In this document: positions 21,784-32,624 of the stretch, one piece after another | Layout: each line of letters starts with the position of its first letter | Numbering within the stretch: the stretch's first letter is position 1 | From: Leptobrachium leishanense | Lineage: Eukaryota; Chordata; Amphibia; Anura; Megophryidae | Reading direction: 5' to 3' | DNA length: 64,000 nt | Assembly (NCBI GenBank): GCA_009667805.1 | Contig: CM019066.1 | Span: forward strand, 332,574,077-332,638,076 | The notes under the pieces: model-generated | The model's input: the letters and a program-made list of their open reading frames with translations, nothing else | Databases searched by the model: none | Told to the model about the DNA's origin: nothing | Program-made: the position numbers and the translations under genes

Positions 21784-21898
21784 CCCCTTAACGCCAGATG
21801 GGTGGTGCCCGGCAGGAGGTGGTAAACGCTGGTGGGGAGTACTAATACGCATCGCCGCTAGGTGCTGCGGCAGGCCTCTCCTTCGGCCCGCCTACGAG
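21784..21898. mobile_element. Possible small TTAA-flanked element
   Basis: TTAA lies at 21780-21783, followed by CCCCTTAACGCC, and TTAA recurs at 21899-21902 after CCTACGAG. The start matches the small elements at 37779 and 59812. Terminal inverted repeats are weak, so this is tentative. Confidence 0.3.
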
Positions 21899-22152
21899 TT
21901 AAAGTCATCCCGCAGTAGAATACGGCTCGAGGTGCAGTGCTGAGTCGCCCATAGAAGTCAACAGGGCGTAGTAGGCCTACAAGGCCCACCCACCACATGC
22001 AGGAAAGGGCTAATATGCTAAAATGGTCTGGGTGCACAGAGTGTCCCTTTAAACCCTCTTTCTTCATCTGCCCCTATATAAAGGCCCAAAAAGTCATGAA
22101 ATTGAAAAGAAAAATCCTATTTAAATAAATCCAATAATGATAAAGATATACC

Positions 22153-23292
22153 CAGTGGCGTAGCGTGGGGGGCCTCGGGGCGGTCGCCCCAGGCACAATT
22201 TTCTTAGGGGCCGAAATTTGAACCACTAATATTTTCCAGCAGAGATCAGCACCGGTGTCCCCTTGCACGGGCAGTCGCCAGTTTTGCTGCGCCGGCGGTG
22301 ACTTAGCACTCAGCGTCCGGAAGGGAGGCACAGGACAGAAAATTCTGGTCCTGTCCTGACTCCTCCTTAACGGTGACATGAGTCACGTGAAGCAGCGTGG
22401 CATTATTGTACGGAACACCTTGTACCACGCTTGTCAGCCCCCCTTGAATCCCTGTGCAAGTCCCCCACCTCTGGCAGCCTTGCAGCTGCTGAACAGGAAG
22501 GCGGAAGGGAGGCGCCTGCCCTGCAGCACATTTATAATCCGGTCCCCACTAAGCCCCCTGGACGGCTCTCTCCCGGGCCACCAGCAACTCCATGCAGGTA
22601 GGCGACACTGTATGACACCAGAGCAGCGTGATCAACACACAGTGAGGGGGTACGGGGAGAGGATGACTGGAGGTTCGGGGAGAGAATGACTGGGGATACT
22701 TTGATAAAGAGAGAGAGAGTGACTGGGGTACTGGGAGAAAGTGGGGGTACTTGGAGAGAGAAAGTGACTGGGGTACTTACAGAGAGTGCCTGGGGGTACT
22801 GGGAGAGAGTGACTGGGGTATTGGCAGAATGACTGGAGGGTACTTGGAGGGATAGAGTGACTGGAGGGTTCTTGAAGGGAGAGATTGACTGGGGGTACTG
22901 GGAGAGAGAGAGAGTGACTGGGGTACTGGGAAGGAGAGAGAGAGTGATTGTGAGTGACTGGGGGTACTTGGAGTTAGAGGGTGACTGGGGTACTGTGAGC
23001 GGGTGACTGGTGGTACTGGGAGAGAGTGACTGGGTATAGTGTGAGAGTGGAACTATGTTAGGGTATACTGGGACAGGGTGACTGGTAGCAGTGGCGTAGC
23101 GCGGGGGCATGTGTGTTTCATTTTTTTTATTATATCAGTATTTTGTTAATATACAATACATGTGCTTGTGGGATAAGGGGGTCAATACTCTACTGGTGGA
23201 AGGGAATCAGGGTGTGTCACCATGTCCACAGGTTGGGGGGGCGTGCAATTCTTGCCTTGCCCCGGGCGCTGACAACCCATGCTACGCCACTG
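22153..23292. mobile_element. hAT element carrying a second minisatellite
   Basis: An exact 8-bp duplication GATATACC (22145-22152 and 23293-23300) surrounds a 1140-bp element. Ends are CAGTGGCGTAGCGTGGG and, reverse-complemented, CAGTGGCGTAGCATGGG. No transposase. A second internal terminus CAGTGGCGTAGCGCGGG at 23089 faces the same way, so the last 204 bp alone look like a short hAT MITE and the whole may be composite. Confidence 0.85.
22660..23088. repeat. Degenerate GACTGGGGTACTGGGAGAGA minisatellite
   Basis: Variable units of about 20-40 bp share GACTGGGGTACT and GGGAGAGAGAG and fill the middle of the hAT element. The 192-codon minus-strand frame over it (22532-23110), rich in S, P, T and V, is a by-product. 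Confidence 0.75.
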
Positions 23293-23300
23293 GATATACC

Positions 23301-24300
23301 CACCTCTTTTTTTAAATAACAGACGGATAATCCCAGGGTCCATCTGTATTGTGTATTTTTGTAAAGTGTGGGAGTGGGAGTGGTTTGCCTTTATCTAACG
23401 AAGTGGCATAGATTAGTAATTATATGAATTAATTTATTATTTCATGGTAAAAGCAGCCTAATATCTGTTTAGGAATATATTTTGGAATTATTTCACAAAC
23501 GCACTATTTAAAAAGTGAATTTTGGTATTAATTGAAATTGTCTCTTGCAGGAAACACATTGGTATTTCGGGGGTGGGGCAGGATTGTTATTTTCTGTTTT
23601 ATTTTTAAACAATTTACTTGCTTATTGTGTTGCATCTGATTTAATACATCGTCAGTATATGTTCTGTAATAATGTTAAACTACTTCTCATGAAGGATCCC
23701 TGCTGCCAATTTATCTTTACACTACTGGCATCTGACTTTAAATATCGAGTGAATTTTAAAATCCCAAATTATACTTGGCCGTTATCCAAAAATTGCAGGT
23801 TTTCTCGGTATAGAGATCAGTGAGAAACCTCCTTTTATTGCCCGTTGGGAAGATAACCTAATAACTTTACAGATTTGTTATTAACCATCGCTCAGCCAAA
23901 AATGCTAGTGTTGGATCTCTCTCCAGAGGATTGATCTTATGCCGGGCACACAAAGAGTGAAGTCATTATCTTCTTTGGAATATGGGCCTCTCAATGATTG
24001 TAGGGTGGGTAATATAAGATAGTTGACGTGCATTTCTTAAGCCTTTTCACTTTTTCCTGCTGATGTAACTATGTTATTGTGCAATTGTCTTGCGACTTGC
24101 AAGCCATTCTCTCATCTGTGCACAGTATGTACAGCGCGGCATCTACAGATCTTCATAAAACTGGGCCAATGTCAAAGGCTAATGCTGGGGAAGATAGCAG
24201 TAGGAAAAATCCAATATGCACACTTTTCTTTAACAACTTCATGTCACTTTTGTAATCGAATAGCTTGAATTTTAATATGAGGGCAGTTAGTATGAATGCA
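23301..24300. other. Unique non-coding DNA
   Basis: No family or exon recognised. An open frame at 23545-23823 (plus) follows TCTCTTGCAG, a possible acceptor, but it has no recognisable protein features and I do not support it as a gene. Confidence 0.35.
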
Positions 24301-24301
24301 C

Positions 24302-24346
24302 GTGTGATTGTGTATATATATATATATATATACACACAATCACACT
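24302..24346. repeat. Palindrome centred on (TA)n
   Basis: GTGTGATTGTG and its inverse CACAATCACAC flank a (TA)n tract of about 20 bp, making a near-perfect palindrome. It is the first of a chain of fold-backs joined by TA dinucleotide runs. Confidence 0.7.
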
Positions 24347-24411
24347 TGTTCAGCAATCAAGCTATGGCTCAATAGATTCCAAATGCCGCGGTGCTAAAAT
24401 CCCCAAGGTAT

Positions 24412-24550
24412 GGTATATAGCAACAAATGCGGGAGCACTCGCGGACTTGCATAAAATAAATAAATAAATGGGAGATTTTAATGAGTAACCAATAACGTTT
24501 TTATTTTTATGCAAGTCCGCGAGTGCTCCCGCATTTGTTGCTATATATAT
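24412..24550. repeat. Fold-back element with about 42-bp arms
   Basis: The left arm TATATAGCAACAAATGCGGG and onward (24413-24455) is inverted at about 24507-24550. The spacer is about 50 bp. Arms are almost identical and both outer ends run into TA repeats. Confidence 0.75.
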
Positions 24551-24590
24551 ATATATGTATTAGAAAGGTCGTGTTAGTCCAGATGCCAAA

Positions 24591-25761
24591 ATCACGAGTA
24601 TAGCAGTACGTGGTGATACTTTTTTTATCAAACTAACGTACCTAAATGGTACGGAGTTAGGGAAATCCAAGCAGGAGAAGGATTTGGGAATAATCATAGA
24701 CTTCAAACTAAGTAACAATGTGCAATGTCAAACAGCAGCCGCAAGGCCAGCAAAGTACTGGCATGCATTAAAAGGGGAGTTCACTCACGGGATGAAAACA
24801 TAATTTTGCCTCTGTATAAATCAATGGTCAGGCCGCACCTTGAATATGCCGTGCAATTTTGGGCACCTGTCTTAAAAAAAGATATTATATCGCTAGAAAA
24901 AGTGCAGAGACGAGCAACTAAATTAATAAGGGGGATGGAAGGGTTAAGTTATGAGGAAAGACTAACAAGCTTAAACCTGTTTAGTTTAGAGAAAAGGCGC
25001 CTTAGAGGGGATCTGATAACCTTATATAAATATATACGGGGCCATTATCAACCATTGTCTGATAACCTATTCATTAACAGGACTATACATAGGACAAGGG
25101 GTCATCCATTTAGACTGGAAGAAAGAAAATTTAGCTTAAAGCATAGGAAGGGTTATTTTACGGTGAGAACAATAAAGCTGTGGAATTCTCTGCCTGTTGA
25201 GGTGGTTGGGTCAGAGTCTGTACAGACTTTTAAAAAACGACTGGATGACTTCCTGCAGACACAGAATATTAAGGGTTATAATATTTAATATGTGGGTAAA
25301 AGCTTCTTGATCCAAGGAGAAATCTGACTGCCATTCTGGGGTCAAGAAGGAATTTTTTCCCAGTATGTTGCATATTTCAGACTGGGTTTTTTGCCTTCTT
25401 TTGGATCAACAGCAGTGGTTATGTGGGAGAGGCTGAACCCGATGGACGCATGTCTTTTTTCAGCCTATATAACTATGTAACTATGTAACTATGTTACATT
25501 TAAAAGACAAGCTTTCGAGAGTGGTCCTCTCTTCTTCAGGTCTGGACGCTTACTGATCAGAATCCTAGAATTGAAGATTAAGGGGCACATGGGTGGGGGT
25601 TAGATATCCCACACCTATGTGCCCGTTAATGTTCAATTCTAGGATTCTGCTCCGTAAGCGTCCAGACCTGAAGAAGAGAGGTTACACTCTCGAAAGCTTT
25701 TCTTTTAAATGTAACGTTAGTTCGATAAAAAAGGTATCATTACAGACTGCTATACTCGTGA
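24591..25761. repeat. Fold-back element split by a CR1 insertion
   Basis: The outer left end ATCACGAGTATAGCAG (24591) is the inverse of CTGCTATACTCGTGAT (ending 25761). Inner arms run 25499-25598 and 25605-25712, including AATCCTAGAATTGAA and its inverse. The CR1 fragment at 24640-25498 splits the left arm between AACTAACGT and TACATTT; the uninterrupted order is preserved in the right arm. Each arm carries a hammerhead-like core: CTGAAGA, GAGAG/CTCTC, GAAAGC (25668-25697 plus; 25511-25539 minus). Confidence 0.75.
24640..25498 (+). mobile_element. CR1 LINE, 5'-truncated 3' fragment
   Basis: It encodes the C-terminal part of the CR1 reverse transcriptase; the main open stretch is about 24750-25288. 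It contains the conserved phrases RRATKLIRGMEGLSYEERL, RRLRGDLITLYKYIRG and RTIKLWNSLPVEVV. Compared with the longer minus-strand copy at 39807-41456 it has lost one base near 24742 (GCCGC-AAGG), shifting frame. Only about three residues differ over the shared C-terminal 170, so both copies are young. It ends in the 8-bp tail repeat (AACTATGT)n, typical of CR1-like 3' ends. Confidence 0.85.
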
Positions 25762-25769
25762 TATATATA

Positions 25770-26115
25770 TAGCAAACGAGGAAGAGAGCACTCCAATCAC
25801 CACACTCAACAGACATCAACAGCAGCTTTATAGATTTTAAAATTTAACAATTTTACCAGTTTTTAACCCTTCAAAGCTTCCAACAATTCTTACCCCTTCA
25901 AGATTACAACAGTTCTTAACCCATTCAAGACTTGTCACAAAATCTTTTTACAAGTCTTGAATGGGTTAAGAACTGCTGTAATCCTGAAGGGGGTAAGAAT
26001 TGTTGGAAGCTTTGAAGGGTTAAAATCTGGTAAGATATTTACATGTTTTAATGTATGAAGCTGCTGTTGATATCTTTTGAGTGTCTTGACTGTAGTGCTC
26101 TCGTCTTGGCTTGTT
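25770..26115. repeat. Fold-back element with about 150-bp arms
   Basis: The left arm (25770-25935) includes ATCAACAGCAGCTTTATA, AACCCTTCAAAGCTTCC and AAGACTTGT. Their inverses lie at 25957-26110. The loop is only about 15-20 bp. It starts directly after the TA run that closes the previous fold-back. Confidence 0.75.
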
Positions 26116-26189
26116 GTGTTTTGTTGTATTGAAATGCACCCACACTGTGTGCTTAGTAAAGGTTGAGTGCTACCCTCCCTTGTATTCTG

Positions 26190-26345
26190 TATGTGTGTGT
26201 GTGTATATATATATATATCACCGGAGAGATGGAAGCACTCTGGGTCTTAAATAAAACAAAAAGTTTATTGAAAAGTCATATAAAAAGGGGGCCGACGTTT
26301 TGGCTCCTGAAAGCCTTTGTCAAGGTACAGCCTCAGCCACCTCCT
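26190..26345. repeat. (GT)n(TA)n followed by a single-arm repeat
   Basis: After (GT)n and (TA)n, the segment ATCACCGGAGAGATGGAAGCACTC and following resembles one arm of the preceding fold-backs. Read minus at 26290-26330 it has TTGACAAAGGC, loop, GAGCC, AAAACGTCGG, a decayed hammerhead-like core. Confidence 0.4.
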
Positions 26346-26421
26346 CGTCGAATATAAGCATCCAGGACCTGGGATAGGTGTAAAATAAGGCAAATTTTAT
26401 TAGTAATAAGATACACAGTAT

Positions 26422-26460
26422 ACCAAAATGTGTTTCGCATAAAATGTTTCATCAGTTGGT
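26422..26460 (-). ncRNA. Hammerhead-ribozyme-like motif
   Basis: Read on the minus strand, a 39-nt segment has every hammerhead core part in order. A 5-base stem I strand ACCAA (26456-26460) leads into CUGAUGA (26449-26455). Stem II is CAU/AUG around UUU, followed by GAAA (26433-26436). CACAUU comes next and UUGGU (26422-26426) closes a perfect 5-bp stem I. The stem III position holds ACACAU, which equals self-complementary ACGCGU after loss of two CpGs. Hammerheads with very short stem III, active as dimers, are known from newt satellite DNA and Penelope-like elements. Activity is not shown here. Confidence 0.5.
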
Positions 26461-26474
26461 GCTACTGTCACAGT

Positions 26475-26945
26475 AGGACTCCATCGAGGCTGGTGCTGCC
26501 GGGTCACGTAACCTGCAGGATCTCGCTCTCGAGAGACCATGCAGGTTCGTGGAGTGATCGCGGAGGGAGACTAGGGACTATTTGCCCCCAATCTCTCTCT
26601 GCTCCCGTCGTTCGTGCTGCAGGATGAGAGGTGACTATCTGATTAGGGGGGGGGCTACAGCTGGTACTAAATGATTCTACAGAAACGGTATCCGTTAGCA
26701 CCAGCTTCTAGCTGTGGTTAACTTTTCAGTTAACTGCAGTGGTGCGTTAATTAGCGTTAGGACTTTGCAATCCTAACGCTAATTACTCTTTGCTCTACTC
26801 ATGTTAAGTATAAGGAGCCCAAAGTACGGTAAGCTTGCAGAAGTAAGCGCAATCCCAGATGCGCTAATGGTTTTTTTAACCAGTTAGCATTCGGAATGTA
26901 ATATGGTGGGGGGGGGGCTGCGCTAGACTCACTCGCGCTAATGCA
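26475..26945 (+). mobile_element. Family C MITE, diverged copy
   Basis: It matches the interior of the element at 27681-28382. Shared features are GGATCTCGC followed by a GGGAGACTAGGGA block, GTTAACTTTTCAGTTAACTG palindromes, TTAAGTATAAGGAGC and AAAGTACGGTAAGC. Ends are not well defined. GC-rich, non-coding. Confidence 0.55.
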
Positions 26946-27680
26946 ATCACTCATATATCATATATATAGATTCTAATCGTGCCCAAAGGGTTTAACAATT
27001 AAGAGAAATTTCATATTGTAATCAAATTCTCGGCACTAGAGGCCACTACCACCTCCTTCCAGTAGACTGTGTTGTGTAAGATAACTCGTTACGGTAAAGG
27101 GAATCCCTTCTCTGCGCAGAATGTAATGAAATCTGGCTATGATTCACGTAAAAAAAAAATTATTCTCTCATTTTCAGTTAGTGTGGAAAAAAAACCATGC
27201 ACAGGAATTGTTCTTTTCAGCTATAAATTTTACCCTGGATTCTACTGGCTGCTCTTTCAATATATAGCATTTGTTATACTGTATACTATGATCTGGAGAT
27301 AAAGCCACCAGTGCATTTATCACAGGAGATATAATCTAGTGCACAGCATCACAGTCGGTGTCCTTATCAATTTGGCCATTAACTCTCACCTACCCCAACT
27401 GCAAATAGATTCAGCAATCCTGTCTAATGGAAGCTTCCTTTACAAAGTAGTTAACAATAAAGGGACAGTAAATCCAGATGTGTGCATTATTTAGTTCAGT
27501 CTGGTTGCACACGTGATGCTGCGATTAATGTGTAGCCAGCCATGCTCTAACCATCTGACTGCTGTTTGCTTATGTTGATGTGCTACAAAGTGAAACATCT
27601 AATTGCTGTTATAGTAGAACATTCTGTCTTAATTATTCAGATTTTAAGATTTTACTTACCTTAGGACCTGAAACACTTTA
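26946..27680. other. Unique non-coding DNA
   Basis: A small TA-rich tract begins the stretch (26955-26966). The rest is unique and AT-rich; no exon is recognised. Confidence 0.35.
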
Positions 27681-28382
27681 GGCTATATTACAATCCTAGC
27701 GTTAAAACGCGGGCACAAGGGAGGAAAAACTGTGCCCGCAGTTTTCCCCCTTGCGCCCGCGTTTTAACGCTGGATTACAATGCAGGCACAAAAAATGCCT
27801 GTATTGTTACTGCTCGGTAACTCCCGCGATGCTCGTGGCAACGTTGAGCGCAGCCGAGAGTATACGCTCGATGGAGTCCATAGGACTCCATTGAGTTTCC
27901 CCCTGCCGGTCACATGACCAGCCGGATCTCGCTTCGCGAGATCGGGCCAGTCGGCGTAGTGATACGCAGGGAGAGACTGGGGGACTTTTTCCCCCAGTCT
28001 TTCCCTGCTCCCGCCGGATGGAGGAGGCGGTCCTTGCCGCGGTCCTTGCCGCGGGACAGGAGGTGAGTATATGCTTCTGTTTTTTTTTTTTCAGGCTTAA
28101 CACCAAGTCCTAGCTGTGGTTAACTTTTTGCTAACCAGAGCCAGACGTTAATCAGCGCTAGTAGATTGTAATACTAACGCTGATTAACACTTTGCGCTCC
28201 TCATGTTAAGTATAGGGAGCACAAAGTACAGTAACCTCGCGCTGAAAATCACAAGGTACCAAACGCAAACGGGTTACTTAACCCGTTTGCGTTTGGATTG
28301 TAATATGCGGTAAACACCGCAGCTAACGTTAATGATCACGCAAGTGAGCGTTAACGTTTGCGTTAAGATTGTAATGTGGCCC
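27681..28382 (+). mobile_element. Family C MITE, best plus-strand copy
   Basis: A 702-bp element with ends GGCTATATTACAATC and, reverse-complemented, GGGCCACATTACAATC. TTA precedes it and TTT follows, a slightly degraded TWA duplication. It holds palindromes such as GCGTTAAAACGCGGGC and its inverse near the left end, and GTTTGCGTTTGG near the right. Copies of family C occur at 26475, 29897, 32164 (minus), 58764 (minus) and 60156. No transposase. Confidence 0.7.
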
Positions 28383-28385
28383 TTT

Positions 28386-29540
28386 GTATCTCATGAATGT
28401 CACTGTAACCGAAGCTCCCTCTATTTTTGTGCCCTCACCCTCCTTGGCACCCTTGCCCACACTATACATGGCCTCTGTGTCTGTTGGAGAGGTGTGGATG
28501 CAGGCCTCCTGCCAAGGGATCGTGGACCAATGTGCCATAGCCAATTCTCAAGGACAATGGGCATAAGTGGGCACCTAAGAGATAATGGGTTAAATGTATT
28601 TCTATCTTGAAACGGTTTGTGTTTCAGGAGTTGGTTTGTGCTAGTGATATGATGTAGACTTATTGTTCTTGCTATCTGATTGATTTTATGTGGTTTATTT
28701 GCTAATCTCGTCTAGTGTGTAACTGATCAGGTTTCTCTGTCTCCTGGAGGAATTCACATCCCCCTCCTGTAGACGATGTATTCTGTTGATTCTGTCATGT
28801 TTCCTCCCTGTTTCCCATATAACTGGTCCCCATTTCCAATAAACTATATTACTACTCCCCTGCACTAAGTTGTGTCTGGTGTATGGGAAGGGATACTTAG
28901 AATTATACAGAATTCCCTCAAGTTCTGGCTGAGGGTTGAGAGAGAAGAAAAGCTGCTGCAGATCAGCTTGGCCGGAGAGAAGGGATGAACGCTGTAACAG
29001 GTTTGGGTCTGGTCCACAAGCCGGAGACCAGTAAACCCCAGTTGCTGTTACAATCTGGTGGCGAGCTGTGGGATTTCCCTTCTTGAAACTGCAGCAGATA
29101 CACCTCATAGACCAAGCACAGAAAGCAAGGGATTGCCTGGACACCATACAAAAATGGAGAATGACTTCACTAAAAGAATGAGAGAAAGTCTGGAAAGGTA
29201 TGGCCCAAATCCCAGGGATGCTATTATCACAGAGGTGATGGCAGAAGTCTCCAAATTACAGAGAGAGGTATGAGAACAGGCCCATCAAACCTGAATGAAA
29301 GAGATAGAACAGGCATCTCAAATTCGAATGATGGAGATTGAGCACAGAGCAAAAGGACCTGTATCCTTTGATGATGGCAGCAGGATCCTATGGATGGAGG
29401 AAGAAGCTGTTCATGAGCACTTGCAGGAGAGTGAAAGTCACAGTACCCTGCATTGGTTTGATCAGGAGGACAATTTTACCCTTGAAGGAGAATGGCCTGG
29501 GTTCATGTCTTACAACCAAAAGGTTATCTGAGGACATTGA
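28386..29540 (+). other. Possible LTR retroelement 5' end, decayed
   Basis: An AATAAA signal occurs near 28840. A TGTTACA end is followed by TCTGGTGGCGAGC near 29047-29062, which resembles an LTR end plus primer-binding site. Downstream, short frames from ATG at 29158 to 29540 (start ENDFTKRMRESLERYG) are interrupted by stops at about 29271 and 29294. Gag identity cannot be shown and no second LTR or pol was seen. This is tentative. Confidence 0.25.
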
Positions 29541-29639
29541 ACTGTGGAGGAGCCATATTCCGGGATCTTGTCCTTCCAGAGAGGAAGAAACCTTATTTTA
29601 TGGTTCATGGCGGAGCCTCCACTGTTCATGACGTCACAT

Positions 29640-30625
29640 TAATATGGAATCGACCCCCCCTTTGCTGCTATAATAGCTTCCACTCTTCTGGGAAGGTTTT
29701 GCAAATGATTATGGGGTGTTTTTGTGGGAATTTATGTCCATCCATCCAGTAGAGCATTTGTGAGGTTAGACAATGATGTTGGAGGAGAAGGACTTGCTCC
29801 CAATCCCCATTCCAGTTCATTGCAGTTCGATGAGGTTGAGGTCAGGGCTGTGTGCGGACCAGTCAAGTTCTTCCACATCAAACTCATCCAGCCACAGGCC
29901 CTATTCCGAAGTTAAAATGGGGACGCTGACAGGGAAAACCTACGCCTGCAAGTTTCCTCGTAGCATCCCCATTTCAGCGAAATATTCCGGGACAGGCGCT
30001 GTCTCAGCACCTTGCCCCGGAACGCTTCTGTGCTACCGCGAGTATCACCTGGAGTCCATAGGAGGGCCGCGGAGTGATCACAGAGGGAGACTAGGAACTA
30101 TTTCTTCTCAAGCACATTCTGCCCCCGGGACAAGAAGCAGTGGATCAGGCCACCGTTCTCGCTGCAGGATGAGAAGTGAGTATCGAATTTATTCGGGGGG
30201 GGGGGGGGTTAGTGGCTGTAAATGATTCTGCAAAAGCGAAATCATTTATCACAAGCTTTTAGGTGTAGCCAAATATTTGCCTTGTGCATCCCTGCGGTAA
30301 TTAGTGCTATGGCTTTGTAATACCTTACTTATCCTAACGCTAATTACTGCCTGCGCTCCCCAGGTTAAGTATAGGATGCGCAAAGTACAGTAAGCTTGTG
30401 GAAGCTAGCACAATCACCAATGTGCTAGTGGTTTTTTTACGGAATTAGCGTTAGGAAGGTAATATGGGGGGATGCATTAAATTCACTTATCCTAGCGTTA
30501 ACACTTACTAATCCAAACACTACAGTTAGCGTTCAATAGGGAATGGTGCCCCATGTCTTTATGGACCTTTATTTGTGCACTGGGGCACAGTCATGCTGGA
30601 CTAGAAAAGGACTTTTCAGAACGAC
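29640..30625 (-). mobile_element. Tc1/mariner-like fragment split by a MITE
   Basis: Segments 29640-29896 and 30551-30625 form one Tc1-type sequence on the minus strand. Recognisable phrases are GGTTGAGGTCAGGGCTGTG, CAGTCAAGTTCTTCCAC and GTGCACTGGGGCACAGTC, typical of reverse-complemented vertebrate Tc1 transposase. The coding frame is decayed. The family C element at 29897-30550 interrupts it. Confidence 0.65.
29897..30550 (+). mobile_element. Family C MITE inserted in a Tc1 fragment
   Basis: Ends are GGCCCTATTCC and, reverse-complemented, GGCACCATTCC. The interior shares GGAGTGATCACAGAGGGAG, TAAGTATAGGATGCGCAAAG and TTAGCG phrases with family C. The Tc1 sequence on either side joins cleanly when it is removed (CATCCAGCCA to TGTCTTTATGG); CCA occurs on both flanks as a possible short duplication. 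Confidence 0.6.
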
Positions 30626-31612
30626 CGATTCTTTTTCACTAATGTTTGTAAATGCAGATTACATGGCTAGGCGTGTGATATAATACCCCTGTGGCAATGG
30701 GTCTGATTGAAACACATGCATTCAGAATTTTAGAGGTATGTCTCAAAACCTTTGTCCATAAAGTGTATTTATGACAGAGCTGCATGAGCTAGGAGAGCTG
30801 TTGGAGACTGTTTAGGAATTCATATCATTAGTCTATATGTAATGGATTTGAATGAACTTGGAAGGAAGAAAGGATTACTCAATCAAGCAAGAACAAAACT
30901 TGCAGTGCTTTGACTTGAACGGGTACAATTGGTGCTGCTCTAGGGTGTTTAAAACGGCCTTATCTTAGCAAGTGGTTATGGTGCAGGAGAATTTGGGTGA
31001 TGTTGAGGGAATAGAAGTAGACTAAATGATTAGCTCTAAGTTTTGAAGAGTGATGCGGCATTCAATACAAAATGTACATGAGTGTGTAAAGTATCCATAA
31101 TATGATTGTCCTGCATGCCAAATTGTATGATGTCATTAGAGTGCCAGGAAATAGTAGCAGGTTGAGGAAAACCAGTGATAAGATGGCCAGAAGATCAGAC
31201 AGAGAAGGGGATGTTGACTTGGTGCGACTTGAGCCAAGGGGGTACTGTATCCTAAATACCCATGGGACAGAGCATGTCAAGGAACTTCATTGTGATCTAC
31301 AGTGTCCTTAGTGATAGAGATGCTCAGGAAACACGCAAAGGATGACCTTTAGATTTGTGAGGGAGCAGGTCACCGAATAAGGCTTCCCCAGTGAAGTATA
31401 AAGGGCAAAGGCCAGACGAAAGATTTGAAATGATCATTAGAGCAAAGAAAGATAACCAAGAAATAACGCAACATGATTGATAAATGACCTTTATAAGAAG
31501 TGATTATTTCAGATTTCACTTATTTCTTTACTGCACATCTATTATAGATTTTGTGAAAAAATCATCTAAAAGCAAATGTCACGAACTGTTTGGAACAAAC
31601 CCAATGTAATAC
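30626..31612. other. Unique non-coding DNA
   Basis: No repeat or exon recognised. The tail near 31450-31560 is AT-rich with homeobox-like cores, but there is no direct evidence of regulation. Confidence 0.35.
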
Positions 31613-31800
31613 CTGAGCAGCTAGATACATTTTATGTATTTATGAACAACTAGATACATTTTATGTATTTATGAACAGCTAGATCCATTTTAGATACATT
31701 TTATGTGTGTCTGGACCTTTAATGAAAAAAGTGTCAAAAACATGCAAACTGTGTGTGTGCAAACCGTGTGTGTGCAAACATGCAAAACATGTATGTGTAT
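31613..31800. repeat. Short tandem repeats
   Basis: CTAGATACATTTTATGTATT units of about 32 bp repeat about three times at 31621-31705. They are followed by GTGTGTGTGCAAAC units at 31747-31775. Confidence 0.7.
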
Positions 31801-31865
31801 TTGTTATTCTGCTTTTCCCATTGTACAGCGCTAAAGAATTGTTGGCGCTTTATAAATACTTGTAA
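31795..31865 (+). mobile_element. L2-like LINE 3' end fragment
   Basis: CCCATTGTACAGCGCT and GGCGCTTTATAAATAC match the 3' end at 49375-49565 and, inverted, 34448-34530. Only the tail is present. Confidence 0.55.
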
Positions 31866-32163
31866 CTATAACTTGTGTGTAAGTAAGGAGATGTTAGAGA
31901 TATGGTTTCTCCAGTCAGCTGTCACCAGAGGCAGCATATGGGGAATTGCCCAGGAGAGAGCATTGACATAAAAAGATGCTCTGTGCATCAAATCTTTGCT
32001 GTGTTGCATAGGTTTCTAATGCTATTAGGTTGCTCCCTCTACAGTTTGCCTCCCTACTTATAGACCCACATTGCTGATATGATTGTTGTAGCTATCATCC
32101 TGCTCTTATTTTTTTGTTAAGTGTTTGAGTGTTAACGCTAGCTTAAGTTGCTTTAGGACATGA
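31866..32163. other. Unique non-coding DNA
   Basis: About 300 bp in which I see nothing notable. Confidence 0.35.
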
Positions 32164-32610
32164 CCCCCATATTACATTCCAAGCACTAACAGGGATTGCA
32201 CTCACTTCCGCGAGTTTACTGTACTTTGCGCTCCCCATGTTTGTTAAGTATAGAGAGAGCAATCGGTAACTAATGTTAGGATTACAAAGTCCTAATGCTA
32301 ATTACTGCACCGCTGCAGTTAACTAAAAAATTAACTACAGGTAGAAGCTGGTGCTAACTGATACTGCGTCTGTGGAATCCGCACCAGCTGAAAACCCCCC
32401 AAAAATCACATATTTACCTCTCCTCCCACGGCACGAACAATGGACTGATCTGCTTCTGGCTGCCGGTAGCAGAGTGAGACTAGGGACAAATAGTCCCCAG
32501 TGTCCCTCCACGAATCACTCCGCGGGCACGAACGATCACACGAGAGCGAGATTACGCAGGTCTAAAGGCCTGGAAGCACAACCCTCAATGGAGTCCTTTG
32601 GGGGGAGTAT
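32164..32610 (-). mobile_element. Family C MITE, inverted and truncated copy
   Basis: It begins CCCCCATATTACATTCC on the plus strand. It then runs through the family C interior in reverse: TACTGTACTTTGCGCTCCCC, TTAGGATTACAAAGTCC and the palindromic GTTAACTAAAAAATTAACT. The far end is lost near 32610. Confidence 0.55.
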
Positions 32611-32624
32611 CTTGGGGGTTAGCA

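Noticed and set aside
23545..23823. Plus-strand exon candidate after TCTCTTGCAG
   Set aside because: No recognisable residues and no convincing donor in frame; it could be chance in AT-rich DNA.
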